Shown: positions 1 through 8,623, counted from the first letter of the stretch. The stretch: DNA of 64,000 nucleotides from Vibrio cyclitrophicus (GCF_024347435.1 NZ_AP025480.1:1860001-1924000), one strand, 5' to 3'. Notes: a model not told the origin generated them from the sequence alone. Numbers and translations are program-made.

Positions 1-32
1 TTGCCTATGTTGCAAGAACATGGAGCACTCTA

Positions 33-2252
33 TTGTCTACCAATCGCCATCTGTTAGGTGTTGGTATGGAGGGGGCGGTTTGGCTACAGCATAATCAAGT
101 GGTTAAGGAGTTCTACCCTTGGGCTATTTCAGATACCGAAGTCCGAAGCCTGCGAACCTTACTCGCCGAAAAAGACCTTCCTATTTCTACGGTAACTTGG
201 AGAAAGTGTGATGGTCTTTGGCAGTACAGCACCTCCTTCCAAAATAATGCATTAACTAATGAGAAGCTTTCCGAAAAATCCATTGTAGATTACCTCAAAA
301 AACTCTATCACGCTGGAGTTTGCACTCTCAACATCAAGCGGGATAACTTAATTGTCACTCCACAAGGAGACCTGGAATACATTGATGTCGGAAAGGACCT
401 ACAGCCTCTCACGTCCTCACGCTTTCGGGATATGTGTGCCCGCCTTTATTCTATTGGAATATTGGAGAATACTGACGAAGAAGTCGTACGTAGGCTAAGC
501 TGGCGAAGACAAGATGATGCGTTGATGAGCCTTCCTGGATTCGAGCAGTTCTACCGCAAGTTAATCACTGAGCTTCATCCACAATGCGTCGAACCTTGCC
601 GTAACCTAACACCGACGGTCTCGTGTAAGAGTGAATCTGTAACTCTAATGATCAAAGCCTGTGCGCAAGATGCTAAAGTACTTAGTGACCAAGTACTGCA
701 TATCGTTACGCAGCTTCGCTACCCAATTGATTTCGCACAAACAGTTCTTCTGATTGATCCTCATGAGGGGCAATTTTTACGCCAGTATTCGAATCCAAAC
801 CTAGCCTCCGTTATTGAACAAGCCGAGAGGCTGAGAGACAATGGACTAATTGACTCCGTGCTAGTTTCCCCTTCAAGCGCAACAACCATAAATACAACGT
901 ATGAAAAATGGTTTGCACAGTCTAAGTGCGGAGAAACACATACCTGTCAAAATGCTCCCTTGTTCCCTCAGATCTGGGGATTTGACCAAGTTACGACTCG
1001 ATATGTACTGCAGTGCGATTTAGACGTGCTTATTGGTCGCCGCAATTGGCACCATGATTATATCGCCGACATGATTTACGCTTGTGAGCCTGAGGATGTA
1101 CTTGCTGTTGGCTTTAATATTCCCAAAAGCAGCTCTAATTTTAATCCTTATAAAGGAGCTCCGGGTGAATTTGCTCCTGAGGTCCGGTTCGGACTCTTGG
1201 ATCTCGGTAGGATTCGCCTTCAACTGCCAATTGAGAATCCCTTGGACAGAGGCAGATTCACTTTAACCTGGCATCGTGCACTACAACAAGCAATGAAATG
1301 TAAAGGGCTTCGCGCTGTACGTGGTGGGGATCCACAAAGTTACTACGTCCATCCTCGAAATGAACACAAACACCTTCCTGAACTTTCATTGGCAAGGGAC
1401 TTGATCTCTCAGGGAATCGAACCGACGAAGCAGCATGAGGAATTTGATTGGGTACCCGGCAATCATTGGCAATATGAACAAAGGCATGAAGCAATCGTTT
1501 TTTTATTAAAAGGTAGGTATACCGGCCACGCTCTACTAAAACGTTGCCTAGACTCATTGCGTAACCAGACAAATCAAAGCTTTGGTATTATCGTGATTGA
1601 CGACGCAAGTGGCTCCGCTCATAACTGGTGTTATCCAATGTTGTTGGATGAGCTTCAGGCTAAAACCACACTGGTAAGGCGCAGTTCTAACACTGGGAGA
1701 ATGCCAAACTTCATATTGGCAATAAAAGAGATCTGCCAAGATCCTAACTCTTTGGTTGTAGTGTTAGACCAAGATGACTGCTTAATGCAACCCAGCGTTG
1801 TTGATGCTTTGTATGCAGCCAGAAAACAGGGTGCGGACTTAGTTCAGATGCCTATGTTTCGTCCTAATAAACCACTGCATTTATACCAGCCTGATTACCG
1901 CAATCCTCGACTTGCTGCCGGTGCAAATGTATGGAGCCACATAAGGGGATTCACCAAAGCGTTGTTTGAACAAGTCCCCGAGAAATATTACAAACACAAA
2001 GACAGCTCTGAGTGGTTCGATTCGGCTACAGATTATTTAACCATGTTACCTATGGCGGAACTCGCAAAAGCTCCTATTTACCTAGACACAGGCTACACCT
2101 ATTGGCACATGCGTAAAAAGCTAGGCCGAGATGAAAAAGAGCACAATAACCAAATGGTTCAAGAAATTATGTCTATGCCTTCACTTTCTCGGAGAGAAGT
2201 AGAGCTTGTTGAGCCAAAGCCAGATTTTTTTGAAGACGGTTTACCTCACTAG
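33..2252 (+). CDS. Kinase-like / GT-A / GT2 multidomain glycosyltransferase, probably 5'-partial
   Basis: Three domains can be read. Residues about 5-170 look like a protein-kinase-type fold: glycine loop GVGMEGAV (9-16), Lys25 in VVKEF, and an IDVG at 117-120 like DFG. The catalytic-loop Asp is replaced by Asn100 (TLNIKRDNLIV), so this part may be a pseudokinase. Residues about 205-450 look like a GT-A glycosyltransferase with a DLD at 329-331. Residues about 490-700 are a GT2 domain with DQDD at 579-582. There is no signal peptide or membrane segment, so it should act in the cytoplasm on a glycan precursor. The frame is open to the window edge, and the TTG at 33 lies very close to the glycine loop, so the true start may be upstream. 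The 3' end overlaps the convergent neighbour by 80 bp. The acceptor and sugar donor cannot be told. Confidence 0.7.
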   Translation: MSTNRHLLGVGMEGAVWLQHNQVVKEFYPWAISDTEVRSLRTLLAEKDLPISTVTWRKCDGLWQYSTSFQNNALTNEKLSEKSIVDYLKKLYHAGVCTLNIKRDNLIVTPQGDLEYIDVGKDLQPLTSSRFRDMCARLYSIGILENTDEEVVRRLSWRRQDDALMSLPGFEQFYRKLITELHPQCVEPCRNLTPTVSCKSESVTLMIKACAQDAKVLSDQVLHIVTQLRYPIDFAQTVLLIDPHEGQFLRQYSNPNLASVIEQAERLRDNGLIDSVLVSPSSATTINTTYEKWFAQSKCGETHTCQNAPLFPQIWGFDQVTTRYVLQCDLDVLIGRRNWHHDYIADMIYACEPEDVLAVGFNIPKSSSNFNPYKGAPGEFAPEVRFGLLDLGRIRLQLPIENPLDRGRFTLTWHRALQQAMKCKGLRAVRGGDPQSYYVHPRNEHKHLPELSLARDLISQGIEPTKQHEEFDWVPGNHWQYEQRHEAIVFLLKGRYTGHALLKRCLDSLRNQTNQSFGIIVIDDASGSAHNWCYPMLLDELQAKTTLVRRSSNTGRMPNFILAIKEICQDPNSLVVVLDQDDCLMQPSVVDALYAARKQGADLVQMPMFRPNKPLHLYQPDYRNPRLAAGANVWSHIRGFTKALFEQVPEKYYKHKDSSEWFDSATDYLTMLPMAELAKAPIYLDTGYTYWHMRKKLGRDEKEHNNQMVQEIMSMPSLSRREVELVEPKPDFFEDGLPH

Positions 2253-2946
2253 ACAATTCGTTGTCGTAGAGCCACCAGTTTGGGGAGATGATACACCTCC
2301 CCCTTAAAACAAAAAATAGTGATTCTAAGGTCTTTAAGATCGAAGAATCAATGTGCTCCAACCATGCCATAGGCTTAACCTGGGATAGCCCTTTCAGTAA
2401 TTGAGTCGCTTCTTCTTTTGGTAAACTTCGCAACGACTGAAGCTTGGAGCAATGTCGAGTGATTGTTACGTCATCTACTTTGTCATGACGCGCTAGCTTC
2501 ACTTCATAGCCAGGCCAATTTAATTTATCCATCCAACCAGAGGCGAGACGACGCTCTCCCAGCCAGTTATGATATGCCGCTGGCAGCGCTTTCCGTTTAT
2601 TATAATCTAGGGGTCTCTCTAGTGAAGGCAGCAAATTCATCCTACTAACATTTATTGTGACACCAAGTTCAAGCATTGTTTTGAGAGTGAGCAGACCAAT
2701 TGAAGGTTTACATCCCAATAGGTCCTCCAATTCCTTCCCATATACTTCTAGCTTTTCACAAAACAATTTGCTCGGTACTTCGCCTTGAACAAGAACGCCT
2801 GCCGTGATGCCTGCCAACTTACTATTAGTCACCACCAAATCAGCGCTTGAAGCAGTGGTCAATGGTTGATTAAATCGGATAACTTTCTCATGTTTTTTGA
2901 TGACTAAGTCCCCTAGACCATTGCCAACAATATGCCATTCATCCAC
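2173..2946 (-). CDS. Sialyltransferase-like (GT29-type) glycosyltransferase
   Basis: The N-terminus reads IVGNGLGDLVIKKHEKVIRFN (residues 6-26 in part), which resembles the sialyl-motif core VGN...(V)IRFN of GT29-like bacterial enzymes, followed by a TNSKL segment. The rest has no motif I can name with confidence. At 257 residues it is short but possible for a single transferase domain. No signal peptide is visible. It lies 29 bp downstream of the radical SAM gene on the same strand, so the two are probably co-transcribed, and its 3' end overlaps the convergent kinase-like/glycosyltransferase gene. A role in surface or protein glycan assembly is inferred from the motif and the neighbours. It could also be another GT-B/GT29 relative without sialic acid specificity. 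Confidence 0.5.
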   Translation of the reverse strand: MDEWHIVGNGLGDLVIKKHEKVIRFNQPLTTASSADLVVTNSKLAGITAGVLVQGEVPSKLFCEKLEVYGKELEDLLGCKPSIGLLTLKTMLELGVTINVSRMNLLPSLERPLDYNKRKALPAAYHNWLGERRLASGWMDKLNWPGYEVKLARHDKVDDVTITRHCSKLQSLRSLPKEEATQLLKGLSQVKPMAWLEHIDSSILKTLESLFFVLRGRCIISPNWWLYDNELSSEVNRLQKNLALAQQALLLSEKVKA

Positions 2947-2975
2947 TTTCTATACCTTTTGCAATCAAGCCAGAA

Positions 2976-3857
2976 CTAACGCTTTTTGTTGCTTTCCCAC
3001 TCTTGATAAATCTTCTTCCATGTTGCTGAAGTGCGCTGCTCAAATATTCTAGGACGTAGTTTTGGTGGAACATAATGCCCATCTCGAAATCGTCCACATA
3101 AGCCACAATTACGCCTCATTAGATCACGCATTTCATCATCACTGAATGGTAAACGCTGCCGCCCACCTATTATGTTTAATACTCGGTCAATACCACCAGC
3201 AACCGCACAAGGGTAATAACCCTGAGGCGTAAGACCTAAACCGCAAGTCTTTGCGATATCACAGCCGTTCGAGAAATCACTAAACTTGTGGTACCAACTA
3301 TCAACAGGAGCTAAGTTAAATGGGCCAAAGTCTGGTTGAACAGAATCCGTTTTCGCTGAGTTTTCAATACACAACCATTCTGGAAGCATTGATATCACTT
3401 TATTGACGCGACGACCATAGCCGTTAGTCACAAGCTGAATAGTCAGAGCAGGATGAGCTAGCTTTAGGCGATACAACTCCGAAAGGATCTCGCTGAACTG
3501 AGGATGTAGCGTTGGCTCTCCACCTAACACACGTATTTTTCGCCAGTGCTTATTATGGCTCAGAGTATCATCAACAAACTTGGTTATTTCATCGAGTCCA
3601 ATATGTGTTTTCGATGGGGCTTGGGCTGAAGAGCGATTACAGTTATTGCACTTCAAGTTACACTGGTAGGTGATATCTATTTCAATCAAGTCATCAGCAA
3701 CCTGGTATTGGTAACCCATCAATCTAGTGACTGGCTTCTGCACGCGGAACCATCGCCAAAAAGCTTTTAGCTTAAATCCAAACCTGACAATATGAAACCA
3801 TTTCTTTGGATATTCATATGAGTACTTAAATGGTTCTTCGTTACGACTCTTTGTCAC
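2976..3857 (-). CDS. Radical SAM protein with C-terminal SPASM-like cysteine cluster
   Basis: Residues 66-73 (CNLKCNNC) give the CxxxCxxC that binds the SAM-cleaving 4Fe-4S cluster. GGEP at 112-115 is the SAM-binding motif that follows it. A second set of cysteines at 199, 205, 217, 251 and 254 suggests an auxiliary-cluster (SPASM/twitch-like) domain, as in enzymes that modify peptides or sugars. The start is GTG at 3857, chosen because AAGGAGA lies just upstream. The first 50 residues are rich in aromatic and basic residues and have no clear domain. It is the first gene of a two-gene minus-strand unit with the sialyltransferase-like gene. The substrate is unknown; modification of a sugar or of a lipid- or peptide-linked glycan is plausible from context only. 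Confidence 0.75.
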   Translation of the reverse strand: MTKSRNEEPFKYSYEYPKKWFHIVRFGFKLKAFWRWFRVQKPVTRLMGYQYQVADDLIEIDITYQCNLKCNNCNRSSAQAPSKTHIGLDEITKFVDDTLSHNKHWRKIRVLGGEPTLHPQFSEILSELYRLKLAHPALTIQLVTNGYGRRVNKVISMLPEWLCIENSAKTDSVQPDFGPFNLAPVDSWYHKFSDFSNGCDIAKTCGLGLTPQGYYPCAVAGGIDRVLNIIGGRQRLPFSDDEMRDLMRRNCGLCGRFRDGHYVPPKLRPRIFEQRTSATWKKIYQEWESNKKR

Positions 3858-4039
3858 AGCATCTCCTTGTCAAAAAAGATCCAGACCTTGTTATTAGCCT
3901 AAGAATAAGATTACTCGGATGATATACAGCACCTTTGCATATTACGAGTACTCGATGAGTCAATGTAAACAAGTGTGATATACAACTAGATAAATATATT
4001 CTCCATAGTAGATAAAAATAGGTAACGGATTCTATTCAA

Positions 4040-4216
4040 TTATCGTCCTCCAATTATGTCCGCCATCCACTCATCCACTTCCTTTTCTACCCAAGCAACC
4101 GCTCGCTCTCCCAAGTTAATCGACTTCGGAAACTCATCATCATTCATTTTACGGTAAATCGCTGAGCGGCTTAGAGCGGTCTTTTCCATCACTTCTTTTA
4201 GCTTTAGAAATCTCAT
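4040..4216 (-). CDS. AlpA-family DNA-binding regulator/excisionase (copy 1)
   Basis: This 58-residue protein begins MRFLKLKEVMEKTALSRS and has the short winged-helix pattern of AlpA: a helix with SRSAIYRKM, a FPKSINLGERAVAW segment and a terminal EVDEWMADII helix. AlpA proteins activate or direct excision of P4-like elements. The start at 4216 is supported by AGGAGG seven bases upstream. A longer in-frame extension up to the IS border begins with TTG and has no such site, so I reject it. The gene lies 94 bp from the end of the IS66 element. It resembles the other AlpA in this island (6855-7046) in the FP.....G.RAVAWVE core, so the two are probably old paralogues or come from nested elements. 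Confidence 0.8.
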   Translation of the reverse strand: MRFLKLKEVMEKTALSRSAIYRKMNDDEFPKSINLGERAVAWVEKEVDEWMADIIGGR

Positions 4217-4310
4217 GGGACGTCCTCCTATGTTATTGGTTCCCATGTGATTACCTGGCACGTAGAAAAATACCGTTTTGTACCTTGTGGTGTTCCATGC
4301 CACCTTCAAG

Positions 4311-4329
4311 GTAACTATTCACCCGCGAG
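4311..4329 (+). repeat. IS66 left terminal inverted repeat
   Basis: GTAACTATTCACCCGCGAG. It is the exact reverse complement of the sequence at 5835-5853. Confidence 0.93.
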
Positions 4330-4343
4330 CTATTGACGTCGGT

Positions 4344-5750
4344 TTATGCTAAGAATACTGGCGTCTGATAGTCCTCTTTAAGCATATGGTGCTCGACGAT
4401 TTTACGTAGCCACTTATAAGCTGAGATTTTCTGAAGCTTGGCGGTTTCTATCAGTGAGAACATTCGCTCACGGAACAGATCTCCTCGATATGAGCGAGTC
4501 ACGTAACAGCACTTTCTCATCAATATATAATTACGCAGGACTCGCTCTGCAGCGTTGTTTGTTAACGGGCACTCGGAGTCATCCATAAAACGCCAGACCA
4601 TAGTGTCATCAGCGATGAGGTTTCGACATCTACCTCGATATCGTTTTGAGCATTGATAACTGCCCAATTTGAGCCAATGAAGCCAACTCTTTCGTAACCG
4701 CCGGAGTCGGCGGTAATACTGGCTTTCGGTAACTTTTCCTTCGATATACCGGTGGTGACACCTGAATACGCTATGAGCGATTAAAGCGAGTTTTTCTCCG
4801 ATTTTTTGGTTTTCAGGACAAACGCTCTCCTCGATTGCAATGACGTTCCTTAATATGTGAGCCCAGCATAATTGCCGCTTAGATTCGTCGATATATTTGT
4901 AGGCAGAATATTGGTCCGTCACTAAAAGGTGTAAAACCGCTTCACCAAGTAGTCGTTTGGCTGCATGTTGGCTTCTTCCGCTGTTAATTTGGAAAAAGGC
5001 GACATCATTGCTTAGTGCGGCCCACATCCAGCTTTTATCCTTATTGCGCTGATGCGAAGTCTCATCAGCCATAATCAGTTTAGATGCTTTGACTGTTTCA
5101 TGGATTTGAGCATGCGTATCGGCTAAGTATTCCGTGACTCGCCCTTGTGCCGCTGATATTGCACCAGTTGAGAAGTTAAGTTGGAAGACGTCTTTCAACA
5201 TAGATTGTATTTTACCTATGCTTTGGTGGTGCTGGGTTGCTTGGATTCCGATAAAGCTATGTAGATTTGGCCCCATTTGAACATCAGGCACATACTCTGG
5301 AAGCTCCGCTTGATGCTTATCACCACACCATGAGCACTCGCCTTTAAAGACTTGATGCTCAATAAGTGTGTACGAAATATCAGGCAAATCGAAGATTTGA
5401 TGTCGTTTGTAGGGATGTCGATTTGGAACAACACAGCCACCGCAATGGCATGTCTTGTTTGGTAAGTATTGCTCAACCGAGGCACTGTCTTCAACGGGGT
5501 GAAGCAGTCGGCGATGGCCTTTATGACCTGGTTGAGCTCCTTGCTTTTTTCCTGATTTCTTCCGATTAGGTGAAGTATTCTTAGCTTTATTATGCAAAGG
5601 CTGCTGTGATGATGGCACAGAAGAGTTTCGACTATTTTGATTTAGTCGGTCTTCAAGTTCAGCCAACTTATTCCATAAAAAATGGATGATATCTTTCGCT
5701 TCTTCAGGCGAATCGAAATCTGGCGGAGGTGGTAATGTTTTCTTATTCAT
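4344..5750 (-). CDS. IS66-family transposase
   Basis: DDE transposase of 468 residues from the ATG at 5750 (MNKKTLPPPPDF). An upstream in-frame GTG at 5780 would add ten residues, and the choice is uncertain because GGAGGT sits very close to the ATG. N-terminal coiled region (KLAELEDRLNQ), basic linker (KKSGKKQGAQPGHKGH), then paired zinc-ligand motifs CHCGGC and CSWCG typical of IS66. The catalytic acidic residues are readable in MADET, VTDQYSAY and NNAAERVLRN. The ORF is intact and both terminal repeats are perfect, so the element may still be able to move. Confidence 0.93.
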   Translation of the reverse strand: MNKKTLPPPPDFDSPEEAKDIIHFLWNKLAELEDRLNQNSRNSSVPSSQQPLHNKAKNTSPNRKKSGKKQGAQPGHKGHRRLLHPVEDSASVEQYLPNKTCHCGGCVVPNRHPYKRHQIFDLPDISYTLIEHQVFKGECSWCGDKHQAELPEYVPDVQMGPNLHSFIGIQATQHHQSIGKIQSMLKDVFQLNFSTGAISAAQGRVTEYLADTHAQIHETVKASKLIMADETSHQRNKDKSWMWAALSNDVAFFQINSGRSQHAAKRLLGEAVLHLLVTDQYSAYKYIDESKRQLCWAHILRNVIAIEESVCPENQKIGEKLALIAHSVFRCHHRYIEGKVTESQYYRRLRRLRKSWLHWLKLGSYQCSKRYRGRCRNLIADDTMVWRFMDDSECPLTNNAAERVLRNYILMRKCCYVTRSYRGDLFRERMFSLIETAKLQKISAYKWLRKIVEHHMLKEDYQTPVFLA

Positions 5751-5834
5751 ACCTCCAGGTTGCCACCGAAAAAAGATCACTCAAGTTGAATGTGGGATCA
5801 AGTTAACCCGGTCACATAACTTTAGTGTCAAGGC

Positions 5835-5853
5835 CTCGCGGGTGAATAGTTAC
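5835..5853 (-). repeat. IS66 right terminal inverted repeat
   Basis: Exact reverse complement of 4311-4329. It lies just outside the 3' end of higA. Confidence 0.93.
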
Positions 5854-5866
5854 GTCCAAACTACCA

Positions 5867-6289
5867 CTAACCGATAAACAATGACGCTGGCACACCAAAG
5901 CGCGCCGATAGTGCCTTAATGTGGTTGAGCGTTAGAGCGCGCTTCCCACTCAAGATCATTGATACCGTCGATTTTGCACCAATCTCTTCTTTGAAGTCAC
6001 TTAATGTCAATTGATGCTGATCGATGATAACTCTTAGCATGGCGATGCCAGGCTCAAGCTTATCAATAGCTTGATTAAATTCACTAAACTGCTCCGCTTC
6101 TTCTTCATACCTTTCAATCACCGGAAACATCAAGTCAATCACTGGCTGATGAGCATCATAATCTTCGATAAGTACTTCCATCGTGGCAATCAGCTCTTGA
6201 TATTGCTCAGGCGAAGAGATACCACTCACCCAAGGCATAACTTGGTTCAGTTGATTAGCGGCTTTGTCTAACACAGCGATATCTAACAT
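5867..6289 (-). CDS. higA: HigA-type antitoxin
   Basis: 140-residue antitoxin that should bind and neutralise the HigB mRNA interferase and repress the operon. It resembles E. coli HigA along its whole length: an N-terminal helical part with the GISSPEQY segment, then a C-terminal XRE-type helix-turn-helix (TLSDFKEEIG.KSTVSMILSGKRALT) and the ending RFGVPASLFIG. It starts 4 bp after the higB stop, in the toxin-first order typical of hig loci. The IS66 element lies 13 bp past its stop and has not damaged it. Confidence 0.88.
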   Translation of the reverse strand: MLDIAVLDKAANQLNQVMPWVSGISSPEQYQELIATMEVLIEDYDAHQPVIDLMFPVIERYEEEAEQFSEFNQAIDKLEPGIAMLRVIIDQHQLTLSDFKEEIGAKSTVSMILSGKRALTLNHIKALSARFGVPASLFIG

Positions 6290-6293
6290 AGTG

Positions 6294-6611
6294 TTACCTC
6301 CTCAGTTTCTTTTCACGGTATTGCTTTGTAATACGGTCGTACTCGGCATGGCTGACAATGTTCTTAATGAAGCATCGACCTCCTACAAATTCGATAAATG
6401 CAATAAGCCTTAAGTTGTTACCGCCAATATCAATCACCCACCACTTATCAACGTATTTAAAATTGTCTAGTGACGGAAAGACCTTTCGTAGCTCATCTGG
6501 GCTTTTTGCTTTACTCTCTTTTAACACCTTGTACGTTGCATCTAGTGCATCGGAATCGTTTGGATAGAGTTTTTTCGCATTTTCAAAAGGTTGCTTACTT
6601 ATAACGTGCAT
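6294..6611 (-). CDS. higB: HigB-type mRNA interferase toxin
   Basis: RelE-like endoribonuclease of 105 residues that cleaves mRNA on translating ribosomes. It matches the E. coli HigB pattern: starts MHVISKQPFENAKKLYP, then FPSLDNFKYVDKWWVIDIGGNNLRLIAFI and the late HAEYDRIT. The gene appears intact and is followed directly by higA, so the pair is probably functional and helps keep the island. Two palindromes lie just upstream of the start. Confidence 0.88.
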   Translation of the reverse strand: MHVISKQPFENAKKLYPNDSDALDATYKVLKESKAKSPDELRKVFPSLDNFKYVDKWWVIDIGGNNLRLIAFIEFVGGRCFIKNIVSHAEYDRITKQYREKKLRR

Positions 6612-6624
6612 GTACTATCCAGTT

Positions 6625-6680
6625 TGTTCACTATATGTGAACACTATACCTAAACCAAGTTTAGTTCACAATATGTGAAC
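6625..6680 (-). promoter_or_regulatory. Tandem HigA/HigB operator palindromes
   Basis: Two near-identical dyads lie just upstream of higB: TGTTCAC-TATAT-GTGAACA at 6625-6643 and GTTCAC-AATAT-GTGAAC at 6664-6680. Their centres are 38 bp apart. Their position over the likely promoter fits autoregulation by the HigA or HigBA complex. Confidence 0.72.
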
Positions 6681-6854
6681 ATCAAGAAATAAGAAAAATG
6701 GGTAGCTGGATAATCAATGGTGGTCAAATCGGTGGTTAAGAATATAAATTAAAGAAAGTAACAATCTTAACCGATTGATTTAAAATAAGTTAATTATTTA
6801 AATCGACATTCAGATCCAAAATGGAGAGTTATTCACTCTCCATCACATCACGAA

Positions 6855-7046
6855 TCAACGACTAACTATCCTATCAAGAATCCAGTCTTGAACCTCACTT
6901 TCGACCCAAGCGACAGCTCTGTCACCAATAGGCACCTGTGATGGAAACTGCTGTTTGTCTATAGAGCGATACATTCCCGACCTTGATAAGCCAGTCATTA
7001 CTAGTACTTCATTGAGACGAATTAAGCGAGCGGTTACGTTTGACAT
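6855..7046 (-). CDS. AlpA-family DNA-binding regulator/excisionase (copy 2)
   Basis: 63 residues with the AlpA pattern: MTGLSRSGMYRSIDKQQFPSQ.PIGDRAVAWVESEVQDWI. A helix-turn-helix is followed by a short wing. AAGGTG lies 6 bases before the ATG. Its position just upstream of the integrase, on the same strand, is the usual place for the excision/activation factor of a P4-like island, so this copy, not the one at 4040, is the more likely partner of the integrase. Confidence 0.82.
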   Translation of the reverse strand: MSNVTARLIRLNEVLVMTGLSRSGMYRSIDKQQFPSQVPIGDRAVAWVESEVQDWILDRIVSR

Positions 7047-7221
7047 ATTGACACCTTACAAGTGAGTGGATTTCACTTAAATGACATATGTCTGAAATTA
7101 TTTAGGTTATATGCACCATAGAAAAGCCGTACCCTATGCCTATGCCCAGCCTTTAAATTCAGTAAAGGCCCTTTGTGACGCCGTAACATGGATTTGCTGA
7201 GATCAAATTACATACATCCTA

Positions 7222-8463
7222 CTAACCCACAACCTTAAGACTCTTTTTACCACTCATCGACAAGCTTCCCTTTGCAGCTTCTTCAATGTGATCACTCCAC
7301 CACACCATGAGAACTTTACGACGTTCAAGGTAATCTGTGCGATTGTATGCGCTTCTTACCTTATCTCTATCCACATGAGAAAGTGCAGCTTCGATAATGT
7401 CTGAGTCAAAGTTCTGTTCATTTAGGGTCGTACTGGCCAATGCGCGCAAACCGTGAGACGTTTGCCTGCCCTTCATACCCATTCGTACCAATGCTTTATT
7501 TGCTGTCTCTTTGTTGATGTGATTGTTGTTACTTTTGTCTGCTGGGAAAAGAAATTCACTATCCCCCGTGATGAAATCAATCGTCTCTAATAGGTCTAAA
7601 GTTTGTTTTGTTAAAGGAATGGTGTGCATTCTTCCTTTTTTCATTCGTTCAGCAGGAATGACCCAAAGCCTCTTTTCTCTGTCAATTTCATCCCAACGTG
7701 CTCCAGCCGTTTCAGAGGGCCTTGTCATGGTGTGAAGTTGCCATTCTAGCAAGCAGCGAGTGATGGGTTTAATGGATGCGTAGTTGATTGTCTTGAGGAG
7801 CTCTGGAAGTTCATCGGGTGCTAACGACGCTTGGTTGGTTACCTTGGCAGTTTCAAAAGCTTTACCAATACCTGCGAGCTTGTTGTGCTCAATCACACCT
7901 GTGTTTACTGCAAAGGTCATTATCTCATTGAGGTTGCGACACAAGCGCCCTACTGTTTCTAATTTACCTTGGTTCGCAATAGGTTTAATTGTTTTGATCG
8001 CTTGTGGTGCCGTAATGTCACCAAGGGGAAACTTACCAAGATCGGGCAAGAGGTATTTCTCAATCCGTTGCTTTAGCTTCTTAGCCGTTTGCTCTTTGAC
8101 GCTTGTTTTCTTCACTTCAATCCAGTCATCAAATACCGACTGTAACGTATTCGCCAATTCTAACTGTTTTTCTCTAAGAGTAGTGTCACGGTGCTCTTTA
8201 GGGTCGATACCATCAGCAAGTAGTTCTCTAGCTTCAATAGCTTTGGTTCGAGCTTTAGCAAGCGATACAGATGGGTATTTACCAATACTGAGGTTTGCTC
8301 GTTTACGAGTAATTGGACGGTAATAGTTAAAGAGCCACAATTTGGAACCATTGGGCTTTATTCTCAATGCAAGACCATCACCATCGAGCAGGCTATATTC
8401 CTTTTCTTTTGGTTTTGCTTGTAAGATCTGAGTCGCTGTTAATGGGGTTGTTTTCCTAGCCAT
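7222..8463 (-). CDS. P4-type site-specific tyrosine integrase
   Basis: 413-residue integrase with an N-terminal arm-binding domain (DUF4102-like, LDGDGLALRIKPNGSKLW... about 1-95), a core-binding domain (about 100-200) and a catalytic domain. The tyrosine recombinase residues are Arg248 (MTRPSE), His337 and Arg340 (SHGLR), His363 (LSHV) and Tyr373 (SAYNR), all present. It reads away from the tRNA-Val gene, whose 3' end lies 174 bp upstream, so this tRNA is the probable attachment site. The gene looks intact. Confidence 0.93.
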   Translation of the reverse strand: MARKTTPLTATQILQAKPKEKEYSLLDGDGLALRIKPNGSKLWLFNYYRPITRKRANLSIGKYPSVSLAKARTKAIEARELLADGIDPKEHRDTTLREKQLELANTLQSVFDDWIEVKKTSVKEQTAKKLKQRIEKYLLPDLGKFPLGDITAPQAIKTIKPIANQGKLETVGRLCRNLNEIMTFAVNTGVIEHNKLAGIGKAFETAKVTNQASLAPDELPELLKTINYASIKPITRCLLEWQLHTMTRPSETAGARWDEIDREKRLWVIPAERMKKGRMHTIPLTKQTLDLLETIDFITGDSEFLFPADKSNNNHINKETANKALVRMGMKGRQTSHGLRALASTTLNEQNFDSDIIEAALSHVDRDKVRSAYNRTDYLERRKVLMVWWSDHIEEAAKGSLSMSGKKSLKVVG

Positions 8464-8599
8464 AGTAACATCACCAATCCGTATTTCTTGTAGTGTTACT
8501 AACAGTGTTACTTTAAACGGTGGATTTTACAACACATCATGGGATCTCTTGGGACCAAGAAATGGCTAAGAGTCTGATAAGACAAGGAATTACAGGCAC

Positions 8600-8623
8600 A
8601 AAAAAGCCCACACTAGGTGGGCT
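8600..8623 (-). terminator. Rho-independent terminator after tRNA-Val
   Basis: On the minus strand the hairpin AGCCCAC-CTAGT-GTGGGCT is followed by a run of Ts (A-run at 8600-8605 on the plus strand). It ends the tRNA transcript about 14 bp after the CCA and also separates it from the integrase promoter. Confidence 0.8.

Larger units (their letters stand above)
4311..5853 (-). mobile_element. IS66-family insertion sequence (single-ORF type)
   Basis: A 1543-bp element bounded by perfect 19-bp inverted repeats starting GTAACTATTCACCCGCGAG and containing one transposase gene. The lack of tnpA/tnpB partners fits the ISBst12-like branch of IS66. The 8 bp outside each end differ (CCTTCAAG on the left, GTCCAAAC on the right), so no 8-bp target duplication is present. 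That suggests a deletion or recombination between copies after insertion. The right end lies 13 bp beyond the higA stop codon. Confidence 0.9.

Noticed and set aside
4217..4309. N-terminal extension of the AlpA-like gene up to the IS66 border.
   Set aside because: It starts with TTG, has no ribosome site and no family similarity. The ATG at 4216 with AGGAGG is preferred.
4303..5861. 8-bp target duplication of the IS66 element.
   Set aside because: The flanks CCTTCAAG and GTCCAAAC do not match, so no duplication can be claimed.
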